A stretch of DNA of 64,000 nucleotides. It comes from Candidatus Latescibacterota bacterium (GTDB lineage: Bacteria; Latescibacterota; UBA2968). Shown here piece by piece: positions 26,654 through 35,886 of this stretch. The stretch covers positions 1-64,000 of the forward strand of contig JAJDYX010000057.1 of assembly GCA_022824945.1 (NCBI GenBank). The letters are read 5' to 3'. The notes beneath the pieces are model-generated. The model was not told the DNA's origin and searched no databases. It saw only the letters and a list, made by a program, of their open reading frames with translations. Each line of letters begins with the position of its first letter. The stretch's first letter is position 1. A program made the position numbers and the translations under genes.

Positions 26654-26992
26654 ATGTTCGATACGGATATCCTTGATAGAGCGTTGAAGACACGGCGGGG
26701 GCAGAGAAATAGGGAGCGTGTCGCGCTTATTGATCGGGTGGCATGTGCATTGCGCGTTTGTCGAGATAAGTATGGCGTGCGCGAGGCATTTATCGTTGGA
26801 TCGCTTCTTTTTTTTTATCGATGGGATCACAAGTCCGATGTCGATGTGGCAATCGGTGGCGCGTCTATGCATGTTCTGGATGTGATGAAGGTCGTCGAGG
26901 ATGCTGTTGAACGGGATGTGGATGTGATTGATCTGGATTTGCATATGTCTGCGGACCGCTTTCGGCAAAAAGGAATGAAAATTTATGGATGA
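26654..26992 (+). CDS. MNT-type nucleotidyltransferase domain protein
   Basis: 112 residues from ATG 26654; the open frame reaches back to 26489 but crosses a terminator. It has Gly49-Ser50 and Asp62/Asp64 (SDVDVAI), the nucleotide- and metal-binding parts of minimal nucleotidyltransferases, with 11 instead of 10 residues between GS and DxD. Such proteins are usually antitoxins of HEPN toxins. Only a 24-codon frame follows, so the partner seems lost. Compare the intact pair at 36869-37625. Confidence 0.7.
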   Translation: MFDTDILDRALKTRRGQRNRERVALIDRVACALRVCRDKYGVREAFIVGSLLFFYRWDHKSDVDVAIGGASMHVLDVMKVVEDAVERDVDVIDLDLHMSADRFRQKGMKIYG

Positions 26993-27059
26993 GGCGAGAT
27001 ACGCTCTGATGAAAAAAATTGCGGGTTGTTTTTCAGCGAGACCGCCAACGATTTTTTGA
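26985..27059 (+). pseudogene. 24-codon frame, possible HEPN toxin remnant
   Basis: ATG 26985 overlaps the end of the nucleotidyltransferase gene, just as a HEPN gene would, and starts MDEARYALMKKI before turning into sequence without helix pattern and a stop. It may be the first codons of a deleted HEPN partner. Speculative. Confidence 0.25.
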
Positions 27060-27111
27060 AAAATTGAAGCCATGACAAATCTGTGTTCGCCCGCAGGTAA
27101 GAAAATATAAA

Positions 27112-29085
27112 ATGGGAGGAAATATTAGTAAGATGGCACTTAGGGAGGGAATAGTTGATCGCGATGCACTCGCCGCGCAGGAAGGTGTGACTGCGCGGTC
27201 GATCATTTTGGGTCTGGCTCTCGCGCTACTGGTGATCGGGTGGAATACGTATGTAGAATATATCGCCCACACCGCGCGTATGAATATCACGCATTTTCCG
27301 ATAGCGCTGTTTGCGCCTTATGTGGTGTTGACTTTGGGCAATGCACTCGCGCGTCGATGGCATGCCCGATGGGCATTGACGAGTACCGAAGTGTGGACGA
27401 TTCTGGCGATGGGATTGGTGGGGGCTGCTGTTCCCGCCTTTGGGTTGACGAGTTATTTTTTGGGCATGATTTCCATTCCCTATTATCTCGCTACGCCAGA
27501 GAATCAGTGGGGAAGTTATTTTCACCAATATTTGCCCAACTGGTTGATTCCCTCCAATGAAGGCGGGGCTATGCAGTGGTTGTTTGAAGGCCTGCCCAGC
27601 CCGGATATGCCCATTCCCTGGGGGGTGTGGTTTGTGCCTTTGTTTGGCTGGATGACGTTTATTGCTGCGATTGTCGTGGGATGTATTTGTCTCGCGGTGA
27701 TGTTGCGCAAGCAATGGGCAGAGCACGAGCGATTGGCATATCCTATTTTGCATCCGGCAGGCGATCTGGCTGAGGCAGAGCACAGAGTCCCCCTTTTGAC
27801 GAATAAGTTCTTCCTATTTGGCGCGGCCATTCCTTTTCTCATTCTGTCCTGGAATATCATCAGTTATTTTTCACCCGGTTTTCCGGTTATCAGCCTGGGA
27901 CCGGGGTGGATGCCCATGGGGGTGTATTTTCCACGCATTCACGTGCGGTTTAATTTTTATACTGTGGGTTTTGCCTATTTTGCCAACCTGGATGTGCTGT
28001 TTTCCATCTGGGTATTTTATTTGTTTTATTGTGTGCAGGCTATGTTTTACAGGCGTGTGGGAATTAACCTGAGCAATAAAGGCAGCGCTGCAGATGCGAC
28101 GACCTCGCTACAAGCAGGGGGCGCGTTTGTGGCGATGGTTTTATTCGGATTGTGGATGGCGAGGTTCCACATTCGCGATGTGTTTGTAAAAGCGTTTCGC
28201 GGAGGGCGGCAGATCGATGATTCAGATGAGATGCTTTCATATCGCGCGTGTGCGTTTGGCCTGATTTTTAGTCTGATTTTTCTGATTTTCTGGTTTCAGG
28301 CTGTGGGTATTAGCTGGGCTGTTGCGATTGCTCTTACGCTGGGTATTTTTATTACTTATCTGGGCACGGCACGGGTGATTGCCGAGACGGGCGTTATTTA
28401 TTTTAGCATGCCGATGACGCCCAATGGTCTCTTGCCTTTTATTTTTGGACCCAAATCATTTGATGCTTCAACGCTGACGGCATTGCGCCTGGTTGATTCG
28501 GTGCGCTCACAGAGCAAAGCGATGTTTATGCCCCCGCTCGTGCATGCGGCACGCATTGCGGATATGGCGGGAAGAAATAAGAAGTTGCTGGTTGTGGGCA
28601 TTGGACTGACGCTCGTAATTGGTATTGGTGCTGCAATTGCCTATTCGCTTTATCTGGGTTATTTGCACGGAGCGTATAATTTTAACGATTTTCCATTCAC
28701 GCGCTATCCGCCGAGAACCTACGATGGGCTGGTCAAAGCACTGAAGGGCGAAGAAAAATGGGAGAGTGAGCGCCCCCTGTTTTTGCTGTTGGGCGTTGGC
28801 ATTTTTGCCGCGGTGAGTCTGATGCGCTACCGCTTTACCTGGTGGCCCCTTACGCCCATTGGCATGGTTGTGCCGCTGACGCATGCCGTTCATTCAGTTT
28901 TTTCCGTTTTTATGGCATGGGGTATCAAATCGATCATTTTACGCATAGGCGGCGTGGATCTCTATCGGCGTTTGCGTCCCTTATTTTTGGGGTTGCTCGT
29001 AGGCCATGCTCTGGGCGTGCTTCTGTCGTTTTTTGTCGATCAGATATGGTTTCCAGGGCAGGGCCATCGCACGCATTCGTGGTGA
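27112..29085 (+). CDS. polytopic membrane protein, DUF6785-like (second copy)
   Basis: 657 residues, about a dozen hydrophobic helices. It is a paralogue of the protein at 7888-9819: same length class, matching TSYFLGMISIPYYLATPEN motif, AETGVIYF in a late helix, and the WFPGQGH-x5 C-terminus. The start is uncertain: ATG 27112 has no clear ribosome site, while ATG 27133 lies 13 nt after GGAGG. It looks transporter-like, substrate unknown. The prmA start lies 5 nt after its stop, so the two are coupled. Confidence 0.75.
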   Translation: MGGNISKMALREGIVDRDALAAQEGVTARSIILGLALALLVIGWNTYVEYIAHTARMNITHFPIALFAPYVVLTLGNALARRWHARWALTSTEVWTILAMGLVGAAVPAFGLTSYFLGMISIPYYLATPENQWGSYFHQYLPNWLIPSNEGGAMQWLFEGLPSPDMPIPWGVWFVPLFGWMTFIAAIVVGCICLAVMLRKQWAEHERLAYPILHPAGDLAEAEHRVPLLTNKFFLFGAAIPFLILSWNIISYFSPGFPVISLGPGWMPMGVYFPRIHVRFNFYTVGFAYFANLDVLFSIWVFYLFYCVQAMFYRRVGINLSNKGSAADATTSLQAGGAFVAMVLFGLWMARFHIRDVFVKAFRGGRQIDDSDEMLSYRACAFGLIFSLIFLIFWFQAVGISWAVAIALTLGIFITYLGTARVIAETGVIYFSMPMTPNGLLPFIFGPKSFDASTLTALRLVDSVRSQSKAMFMPPLVHAARIADMAGRNKKLLVVGIGLTLVIGIGAAIAYSLYLGYLHGAYNFNDFPFTRYPPRTYDGLVKALKGEEKWESERPLFLLLGVGIFAAVSLMRYRFTWWPLTPIGMVVPLTHAVHSVFSVFMAWGIKSIILRIGGVDLYRRLRPLFLGLLVGHALGVLLSFFVDQIWFPGQGHRTHSW

Positions 29086-29089
29086 GAAA

Positions 29090-29917
29090 GTGAATACCTA
29101 TTTTCAAGTATCTGTGGTACTGCCACAGGCAAAGGTTGAAATCGCGTCTGTCCAGTTATTTGAGTTGGGTTGTTGTGGGGTGGTGGAAGAGGATATAAGC
29201 GATGGGGTTCGTTTAACGGCGTATTTTGAGGCGGTGCAAAATAAAGCGGAGATAGAACAGGCTCTCGTGCCTTATGAGTGCCGCTTTGAACAGGTGCCCG
29301 ATACGGATTGGGCACTGGCGTGGCGTTCTTTTTTTCAGCCTGTTTATCCCACTCCTCGCATGGCTATTTGCCCACCGTGGGACAGGGTTCCCGATCCCCC
29401 GGGCGGTTTTACAATCGCGATTGATCCCCAAATGGCGTTTGGCACAGGGCATCATGAGACAACACGTCTGGCACTTTTGGGCCTGGAGAAGAAGATAATG
29501 TCAGGGGATCGGGTGCTGGATGTTGGTACGGGATCGGGGATTTTGAGCATTGCGGCTGTGAAGTTGGGGGCGTCTGAAGTAATGGCTGTGGATATCGAGG
29601 CGGATGCGATTGAGAATGCCCGGGCTAACTGTATTTTGAATGGTGTGGATACAAAGGTGGTTTTAGGGCAGTATTCTGTCGATAGGGTATCGGGAGTTTT
29701 TGATGTGGGGGTTGCAAATATTATCAGCAGTATTTTATTGCCTATAATTCCAGAACTGGCAAAGCGACTGCATCCCGAAGGATACGCGATTTTAGGGGGT
29801 ATTTTGGACCGCGAGCGCGAGGCATTTTGCACGGTGCTGGACAGGGCCGATCTGGTGCTTGATGAGATGATAGAAGAGGGCGAATGGTTGTGTGCGATTG
29901 CGCGCAAATCCCGATAG
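29090..29917 (+). CDS. prmA: ribosomal protein L11 methyltransferase
   Basis: 275 residues from GTG 29090; upstream in-frame codons lie inside the preceding gene. It has the PrmA order of an N-terminal substrate domain then a Rossmann methyltransferase: AFGTGHHETT, DVGTGSGILSIAA and VANI. It trimethylates ribosomal protein L11 from S-adenosylmethionine in the cytoplasm. The GIY-YIG gene follows after 8 nt. The upstream membrane gene is not known to relate to translation, so the coupling may be incidental. Confidence 0.9.
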   Translation: MNTYFQVSVVLPQAKVEIASVQLFELGCCGVVEEDISDGVRLTAYFEAVQNKAEIEQALVPYECRFEQVPDTDWALAWRSFFQPVYPTPRMAICPPWDRVPDPPGGFTIAIDPQMAFGTGHHETTRLALLGLEKKIMSGDRVLDVGTGSGILSIAAVKLGASEVMAVDIEADAIENARANCILNGVDTKVVLGQYSVDRVSGVFDVGVANIISSILLPIIPELAKRLHPEGYAILGGILDREREAFCTVLDRADLVLDEMIEEGEWLCAIARKSR

Positions 29918-29925
29918 GATAAACT

Positions 29926-31317
29926 GTGGACCAAACTGTTAAGGATCGCATCTACGCTTTTTTAGAACAGCGCGATACGGGTGTACACGCAGAGGTGCTG
30001 GCTTCTGAGGCACTGGGGTTACACGGCGCACGCGGTCCTATAGCCGATAAAGTGGTGCGTGCAGCTATTGATGATGATCCTCGATTTGTATGTGATAACA
30101 GTGGTATATGGTACTTAAGACCTCCTGGACAGGGTAAGACTCTGCGGGAGGTTTCTTTTTTTTGTTTCGGAGTGGTCGTATCTGCAGATGCTGAAGTTTA
30201 TGAACTTGCAGGGCGCAAGGTGCAGATGGGAGGACGCGAGACGCTGTTTCCCGCAGTCCGGGTTCGCATGGATGAGCGGGAGGAAAGTTTGGATTCTTAT
30301 GCCGAGGGAATGAGAGATGCGATTCCTGTGGGATTTCAGTGGTCCAGGATGCGGAGAGATTTGAATAGGCTGAGTCGTCTGGTGATGGGCAGAGGGATTG
30401 TGGATTCCGGGATTTGTCTGTTTCGTTTGGGGCGGCATTTTTGTCCCGATGTGAGGTTGCATTCTGTCGAGGATCTGGCTTCTGCTATGGGGCTGTCTTT
30501 TGTGTCGGATCGCGGGGCTGAAGGAGAGGCGAGTTTGCAGGCCGATATTTTGTTGGATCTTTTGGAACGGTGTGAAGAGGAGGATCTCAATACTATTGAG
30601 GCAGTGACTGCCGCGCTGTACCCGGATCCCGTTCCAATACATTTTGATGCGTATGCTTTTGATGAGGTATTTTTGAGCGCGTTGCCTGAGTTGCCGGGGG
30701 TTTATATTATGAGGGATCGCGAGGGCGGCGTGATTTATGTGGGCAAGGCGGTGAATTTGCGGAGGCGCGTGGGCAGTTATTTTGCCAGAAGATCGGAGCG
30801 ACCAAAAAAGACGCAGCAGATTTTAGATCGGATATGGTCCATGGAGGTCGAGACGGTGGGGTCTGAGCTTGAGGCCCTTTTGCTCGAGGCAAAACTGATC
30901 GCGCTGTGCCAGCCAGAGTTTAATACGCAATTCGATGTACACAAGCGCGATACGGAATTGGGTACGCTCAAAAATGTGGTGCTGGTTTTGCCATCGGCTG
31001 AGTTGGAATGCGTTGAGTTGTTCTGTGTTGTGGATAGCACGTCTTTTGCCCAGGTGCGTGCGCGCAAAGATCTATGCGATTGGGAGGCGGTGGAACAGGC
31101 GCTGCACGAGTTCTACTTTCTTGAGGAATGGGAATCAGATCTCGAAATAGGTGCTCCTTTTGAAATTTTGAAAAGCTGGATGGTCGCAAAACGCGATGCG
31201 ATAAATTGGGTGGATATGGATCGCTCGGGTAGCCCCGATGATGCGATGCGAATTGTGCGCGAGTACGTGCAACAATGCGAGGATGAGGATTGGGAGAAAA
31301 TTTCCTGGCGGGTGTAG
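29926..31317 (+). CDS. GIY-YIG nuclease with winged helix and degenerate exonuclease fold
   Basis: 463 residues from GTG 29926. Residues 1-65 look like a HARE-type winged helix. Residues about 74-215 follow the pattern of a DnaQ-like DEDDh exonuclease, but its catalytic DxE is replaced (FGVVVSADAEVYEL) and the late HxxxD segment is SDRGAEGEASLQAD, so this part appears inactive. A GIY-YIG domain follows: GVYIM (259-262 region), YVGKA at 271-275, arginines at 279-281 and Glu321. It resembles the DnaQ/UvrC-like fusions of DNA repair. It probably nicks or binds DNA. The exonuclease assignment is my reading of weak similarity. Confidence 0.7.
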   Translation: MDQTVKDRIYAFLEQRDTGVHAEVLASEALGLHGARGPIADKVVRAAIDDDPRFVCDNSGIWYLRPPGQGKTLREVSFFCFGVVVSADAEVYELAGRKVQMGGRETLFPAVRVRMDEREESLDSYAEGMRDAIPVGFQWSRMRRDLNRLSRLVMGRGIVDSGICLFRLGRHFCPDVRLHSVEDLASAMGLSFVSDRGAEGEASLQADILLDLLERCEEEDLNTIEAVTAALYPDPVPIHFDAYAFDEVFLSALPELPGVYIMRDREGGVIYVGKAVNLRRRVGSYFARRSERPKKTQQILDRIWSMEVETVGSELEALLLEAKLIALCQPEFNTQFDVHKRDTELGTLKNVVLVLPSAELECVELFCVVDSTSFAQVRARKDLCDWEAVEQALHEFYFLEEWESDLEIGAPFEILKSWMVAKRDAINWVDMDRSGSPDDAMRIVREYVQQCEDEDWEKISWRV

Positions 31318-31353
31318 CGGCTTATCCGCCTTAGTAATTTTTTAGATGGAATT

Positions 31354-33306
31354 ATGGATTTACAATTTGTACAAAACTTGTTCCGTGGTGGGGCTCACAG
31401 GATAGGGATAGCGACGATATTGTTCTTTGTATTTTCGAGTCTTGCCCATAGCAAAACGCAAGACGAACTGCTCGCCGAGAAATTTTCTCCCATTTTGATT
31501 TTGGCAGAAGAACCAGAGAACCCAGGTCGCAGAGTAATATTTCCCGAACCCGTAGAAATCATGGGCGCGAAATCCGCTGCTAACCTCTGGTTTTCAGTGA
31601 AAGTCTATGGCCGAACAACGGAAGGGAAATACGGTCAAGGGGATATTGGAAATTACAAATATTCAGATGTAATAAAAGCGTTTCCCAAATTCAATTCGCT
31701 TCCCAAAGTCGATTTTTCAAAAAATGAATTTGCTTTTTTACCCAAAGAGTTCATTTATCGAGATACGATATTGTTAGACGTCTTAAAAGTGTTAGAAGCC
31801 CGTTCTGTCCAGGCAGGTCCTGTACAGGTAGCAATCCAAATAGATCCCATAGAGGAAGGTTCTGCAAAGATAAGTTCTATAGAGATATCAGAAATAGCAC
31901 AGGTAGATTCGGCTCTTTTTTTCGATCCACATTTTGACTATCCGGGCAATAAGGAAAAAGGCGATGATGAGGAAAACTGGTATCACTATTATGAAAGTAC
32001 TACTCACCCTCGCGCTGGAATGCATTTTAAGAATACTGCATACGTGCATATTTTTCAGATTGAGAGCAACGTTCCCGCATATCAGGACAAATTTACAATA
32101 CGGTATTATTACTTTTATCCTTTTAATGATTGGAAAAACAACCACGAAGGGGATTGGCCGTTCATTGACGTCATTATAACAGACCGCGATACCGCTAAGG
32201 CGGAGCTTTTTGGCGTGAACTACTCGTTTCACGGTGACGGGTTAAGTTATACGAAAAAAGGCGGCAGAAAATTCAATCCTCAGAAAGAATTTGCACCCGC
32301 CGAAGGTGGCACGCATCCCGTGGTCTATATCGGGGCGGGGTCTCATGGCAGTTTTCCAACCGGCGGTGATTATCCCCGACGAATATGGTTCATTGATCTT
32401 ACGGAACATCTGACTCACCATGGGATTGTCTTGAGTACCGAGATTGATGAAAACACAAATCCCGATCTCGCACAGTATTATGATTTGGTGCTTTTGCCCA
32501 CGCCCGATAGAGAAGACGCCCATAATATGGGGTTGTTAGCAGACATGAGTTGGTTGGGGGCCGAAGTAAGATGGGGCGAACTCGAAGTGGATTCGCCTTT
32601 GGATTGGCTACCGATAACTGCGATTGTCCAAAATAAATCTCCCGAGGGACCGTTTCACAAAAGCAACTGGAATAAATTTGAAACCGGCAGTTATGACAGT
32701 AAAAAGATTCCTCATACCGAGTTTCACCACTTCCCCATTCTTCAAGCGGTTACCTGGCGAGATACCATTGACCTCATGGGTGATATTGTGGTGTATCCTG
32801 GCGCGACCTTGACGATTGAGGCGGGAACGCTGATCCGCGCGTATCCCAATCGAGATATTCACGATATTGCAGATCCTGTGCGAGTCGATATTGTGAACTA
32901 CGGGACAATAAATGCCGATGCGTCAGGAGGGCAGCAAATCGCATTTGAAGGTCAAATAACTGAGCATGCATCTCAACCGAAAGCTGGCGATTGGTATGGC
33001 ATCCGCAATTACGGCACCGTGATCTTGAAGAATTGTAAAATTCAACATTCTGTGGTCAGTCTGGAGGGAAATGGCATCGAGATACTGGATAATGTGATAT
33101 TGGTGAACAACACGAAGAATAATACGCCTCTTGTCCAGTGCGATTTTAATAGCGATGGAGCGGTGAATTTTGACGACTTTTTGTTATTTGCTGCGGTTTA
33201 TGGGAAAAGTTTATCAGACGAAGGCTTTGACGACCGCATGGACTTGAATGAGGATGGCAATATTAATTTTTCCGATTTCCTCATCTTTGTTAGCTGCTAT
33301 CCCTGA
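31354..33306 (+). CDS. secreted Vps62-like protein with beta-helix and dockerin-like tail
   Basis: 650 residues with a signal-type hydrophobic segment ending near SLAHS (about residue 33). Residues about 40-400 resemble the Vps62/DUF946 family known mostly from fungi and plants (YYYFYPFNDW, HEGDWPFIDV, YIGAGSHGSFP). From about 460 there are short right-handed beta-helix-like turns. The C-terminus has two dockerin-type EF loops, starting at residues 597 (DFNSDGAVNFDD) and 630 (DLNEDGNINFSD). Loops of this kind are common at the ends of secreted Poribacteria/Latescibacteria proteins. Function unknown. Confidence 0.7.
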   Translation: MDLQFVQNLFRGGAHRIGIATILFFVFSSLAHSKTQDELLAEKFSPILILAEEPENPGRRVIFPEPVEIMGAKSAANLWFSVKVYGRTTEGKYGQGDIGNYKYSDVIKAFPKFNSLPKVDFSKNEFAFLPKEFIYRDTILLDVLKVLEARSVQAGPVQVAIQIDPIEEGSAKISSIEISEIAQVDSALFFDPHFDYPGNKEKGDDEENWYHYYESTTHPRAGMHFKNTAYVHIFQIESNVPAYQDKFTIRYYYFYPFNDWKNNHEGDWPFIDVIITDRDTAKAELFGVNYSFHGDGLSYTKKGGRKFNPQKEFAPAEGGTHPVVYIGAGSHGSFPTGGDYPRRIWFIDLTEHLTHHGIVLSTEIDENTNPDLAQYYDLVLLPTPDREDAHNMGLLADMSWLGAEVRWGELEVDSPLDWLPITAIVQNKSPEGPFHKSNWNKFETGSYDSKKIPHTEFHHFPILQAVTWRDTIDLMGDIVVYPGATLTIEAGTLIRAYPNRDIHDIADPVRVDIVNYGTINADASGGQQIAFEGQITEHASQPKAGDWYGIRNYGTVILKNCKIQHSVVSLEGNGIEILDNVILVNNTKNNTPLVQCDFNSDGAVNFDDFLLFAAVYGKSLSDEGFDDRMDLNEDGNINFSDFLIFVSCYP

Positions 33307-33322
33307 GACCGATCTTTAGCCT

Positions 33323-34393
33323 CTACTTTCCCAAAGACTTTAGCCCGTGTCCCGTGAGGGGGGCGACGACGATTTCGTCTCTTTGAGATGGGTATTTCAC
33401 AAATGCTGCAATGGCTGTGGCCGAAGTGGGTTCGATGTAAAAACCCATTTCGGCCATTATTTTTTGGGCGTTTCGCGTTTCGTCGTCGTCAACGGTTAGG
33501 ATGTCGCCCCCTGTTTTATCAATGCACTGGACGATCTGCGCTGCGCGGGCGGGTTCTGCAATGGCGATGCCTTCGGCGATGGTCGCTGAGGGTTCGTCCG
33601 TCCAGGTGGGCATAAGCGGGGCGCAATGGGCGGATTGCACGGCGATGAGTTTGGGCAGGTGGGTGATCAAATTCTGTTTGAGAAGGTCTGTGAATCCGAT
33701 GTAAGCCCCAATCAGCAGCGTTCCATTTCCCGTTGGTATGATGAGTGTGTCTGGCGCGTTGAAATGGCGTTGTTCCCAGATTTCATAGGCATAAGTTTTG
33801 GTGCCGTGAAAGAAAAAGGGATTCCAGACATGGCTTGCATAAAAGTGTTTTCGCGCTGCGTCTTGAACCGCATATGCGGTATCCTCCCGCGATCCTGAGA
33901 TTTTGTACAGGGTTGCGCCATAGCTCTGGATTTGCGCGAGTTTTGCCGCTGAGGTGCTGTCGGGAACGTAGATGTCGCAGGCAATTTCCGCACGCGCTGC
34001 ATAGGCGGCGACAGCTGCGCCCGCATTGCCCGACGAATCTTCGACCATGTGGTGAACGCCAAGTGCTTTTGCCTGGCTGATCAAAACGGTTGCGCCGCGG
34101 TCTTTGTACGATCCGGAAGGAAACAGGTGGTCCTGTTTGACGAGGAGGGATTTGCCGGCGATGGTTACGGGTGTTAGTGGTGTGAACCCTTCGTCAAGGG
34201 TGACGATATGGGCGTCGTCTTCGATGGGAATAGCTTCTCGGTAGCGCCACAGGGTGGGCGGTCGGTGGGGAAGTGCGTCAACGCAAAGTTCGGCTTCAAA
34301 GTGGAGGTCAAAGAGACCTCCGCAGGTGCAGCGCCACTGCAAGGTGTTGGGGGTGCGGGTTTTTCCACAGCTTTGGCATAGTAAGTGGGGCAT
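33323..34393 (-). CDS. threonine synthase-like PLP enzyme
   Basis: 356 residues. A small cysteine cluster (Cys6, 9, 22, 24) resembles the N-terminal zinc ribbon of some archaeal-type threonine synthases. Lys97 (GSYKDRGA) should bind PLP and SSGNAG its phosphate. Threonine synthase makes threonine from phosphohomoserine, but threonine-dehydratase-like activities share this fold. It starts 1 nt after the M81 peptidase stop, last of three co-directional genes, so a role in amino-acid salvage is equally plausible. Confidence 0.75.
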   Translation of the reverse strand: MPHLLCQSCGKTRTPNTLQWRCTCGGLFDLHFEAELCVDALPHRPPTLWRYREAIPIEDDAHIVTLDEGFTPLTPVTIAGKSLLVKQDHLFPSGSYKDRGATVLISQAKALGVHHMVEDSSGNAGAAVAAYAARAEIACDIYVPDSTSAAKLAQIQSYGATLYKISGSREDTAYAVQDAARKHFYASHVWNPFFFHGTKTYAYEIWEQRHFNAPDTLIIPTGNGTLLIGAYIGFTDLLKQNLITHLPKLIAVQSAHCAPLMPTWTDEPSATIAEGIAIAEPARAAQIVQCIDKTGGDILTVDDDETRNAQKIMAEMGFYIEPTSATAIAAFVKYPSQRDEIVVAPLTGHGLKSLGK

Positions 34394-34394
34394 A

Positions 34395-35861
34395 CTATCC
34401 GTCTATTTCTCGTGGCGGTTGTACGCCATCGTCCAGTGGAAATATAGGGCGTTGACATTCGGTATAGGGCAGGGATTTTAAGTTGGCACTGGTGGAGCCG
34501 GGTGCGTCAACGGGCACGATTCGGGCGGCAATTTCTTCGAAGTGAACCCGAAAGCCGTTGGGTGATTTGCACACGACCAGGTCAAAGTCTCGCGGGTCGA
34601 GGCCGCGCGCTTCAAAGACTTTGCGGTCCATGATGCTTACCGGGCGCGTGGTCGCCATGATGCTGTAAGTCCCGGCCTGGAGAACAGCCGTGTTGCCCGC
34701 ATGTCCGGATGTGCCCGTGCCTGTGATATATGCTCCATCGGTGAGCAGTTGGACATAGACTTCGCATTCGAGGGGGGAAAAACGCGTTTTGTCAATGGCG
34801 CCGCCAATGGGAATGGTTATGGTGGCACCCACACCTGCGCTAAAGGCTGCTTCAACAGCGGGAGGATCGACTATGGGCAGGAGTGCGCGGCCCTGGTAGT
34901 TGTGTTCAAACAGGCCCTTGAGAATGGCGTTGCTATCGCCAGATGCGCCCGAGGATGTGGCATCGGCAGCGTCGGAAAATACAGTGAGACCCTGAATTTC
35001 TTCAGATAGGCGAATGGCGTCTGGAATCGCGGTGAGTGGTGCGGTGAAATGGTCGCGATTGTCCCACATGTATTGGGCGATGCGTTTGGCTTCGCGTTGT
35101 GCGCGTTCGGGATCATTGTCGGTAAAGACAATGACATTGGAGCGCAAGTCGGGTACATCGGTGAAGGGGTTGCCGATATAGACACCGCTACCCAGGCCCC
35201 CTTCGGAATTTTCTATTTCCTGACACCAGCGAATGGCCTGACCAAATCGTCCGGTTTTGGTGATGAGTTCGTCGCCTCGCACGAGCATGGGTAATCGGAT
35301 ATGCGCGACGGTGGGTTTGACATTGCCATTGAGAAGGGCGAGCAGGTTGCGCGCGCCTCGTTGCCCAGTTTCGTACATGTCGATATGCGGGTACGTGTGG
35401 AAGGGAACCATAATGTCGGATTGCGCGATGAGGCGGTCGGTGATGATGCCGTGCAGGTCATAGGTGGTGACAATGGGTACATTACCGAGGATATTGCGGA
35501 TTTCGGTCAGGACATGTCCTTCGGGATCGACTTCGGTTTCGCCAGCCATTGCGCCGTGAAGGACCATGAGCATTCCGTCTGCGGGTGCGTTGTTGCGAAT
35601 GCCTGTGAGCAGTTCGTCCATGAGCCTGTTGAGGTCCGCGTCGGCGACTGGCCCACCGGATACAGATGATGCTGAATAGATGGGTACGAGGTCGATGTCT
35701 TCGCGTTCTGCAAAGATGTCGAGCGCGCCAGCGATTTCGGTATTGCTACCCTGCAGTGTGAGGAGTTCATCGCCGAACATTACGTCGAACATATCGTAGG
35801 GCGTGCGCGCCGGGTTAAAGCTGGAGGTTTCTTGTTTGAAGGCCGCGAGTAGAATTTTCAT
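34395..35861 (-). CDS. M81 family (MlrC-like) metallopeptidase
   Basis: 488 residues. ATG 35861 is chosen because AGGAG lies 6 nt before it. MlrC is the metalloprotease of the microcystin-degrading pathway; most members have unknown substrates. Typical segments are KQETSSFNP near the start, LHGAMAGE, TYDLHGIITDRL (metal-site histidine), PFHTYPHID and the late TSGHAGNTAV. No signal peptide, so cytoplasmic. It lies between an M55 D-aminopeptidase-like gene and a PLP enzyme, which suggests breakdown of unusual peptides. Confidence 0.85.
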   Translation of the reverse strand: MKILLAAFKQETSSFNPARTPYDMFDVMFGDELLTLQGSNTEIAGALDIFAEREDIDLVPIYSASSVSGGPVADADLNRLMDELLTGIRNNAPADGMLMVLHGAMAGETEVDPEGHVLTEIRNILGNVPIVTTYDLHGIITDRLIAQSDIMVPFHTYPHIDMYETGQRGARNLLALLNGNVKPTVAHIRLPMLVRGDELITKTGRFGQAIRWCQEIENSEGGLGSGVYIGNPFTDVPDLRSNVIVFTDNDPERAQREAKRIAQYMWDNRDHFTAPLTAIPDAIRLSEEIQGLTVFSDAADATSSGASGDSNAILKGLFEHNYQGRALLPIVDPPAVEAAFSAGVGATITIPIGGAIDKTRFSPLECEVYVQLLTDGAYITGTGTSGHAGNTAVLQAGTYSIMATTRPVSIMDRKVFEARGLDPRDFDLVVCKSPNGFRVHFEEIAARIVPVDAPGSTSANLKSLPYTECQRPIFPLDDGVQPPREIDG

Positions 35862-35886
35862 TTTTTCTCCTGTGCTTTGCATATTC

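Noticed and set aside
31317..31345. Weak hairpin after the GIY-YIG gene as terminator
   Set aside because: The stem is only 4 bp and the T run is offset, so it is not supported.
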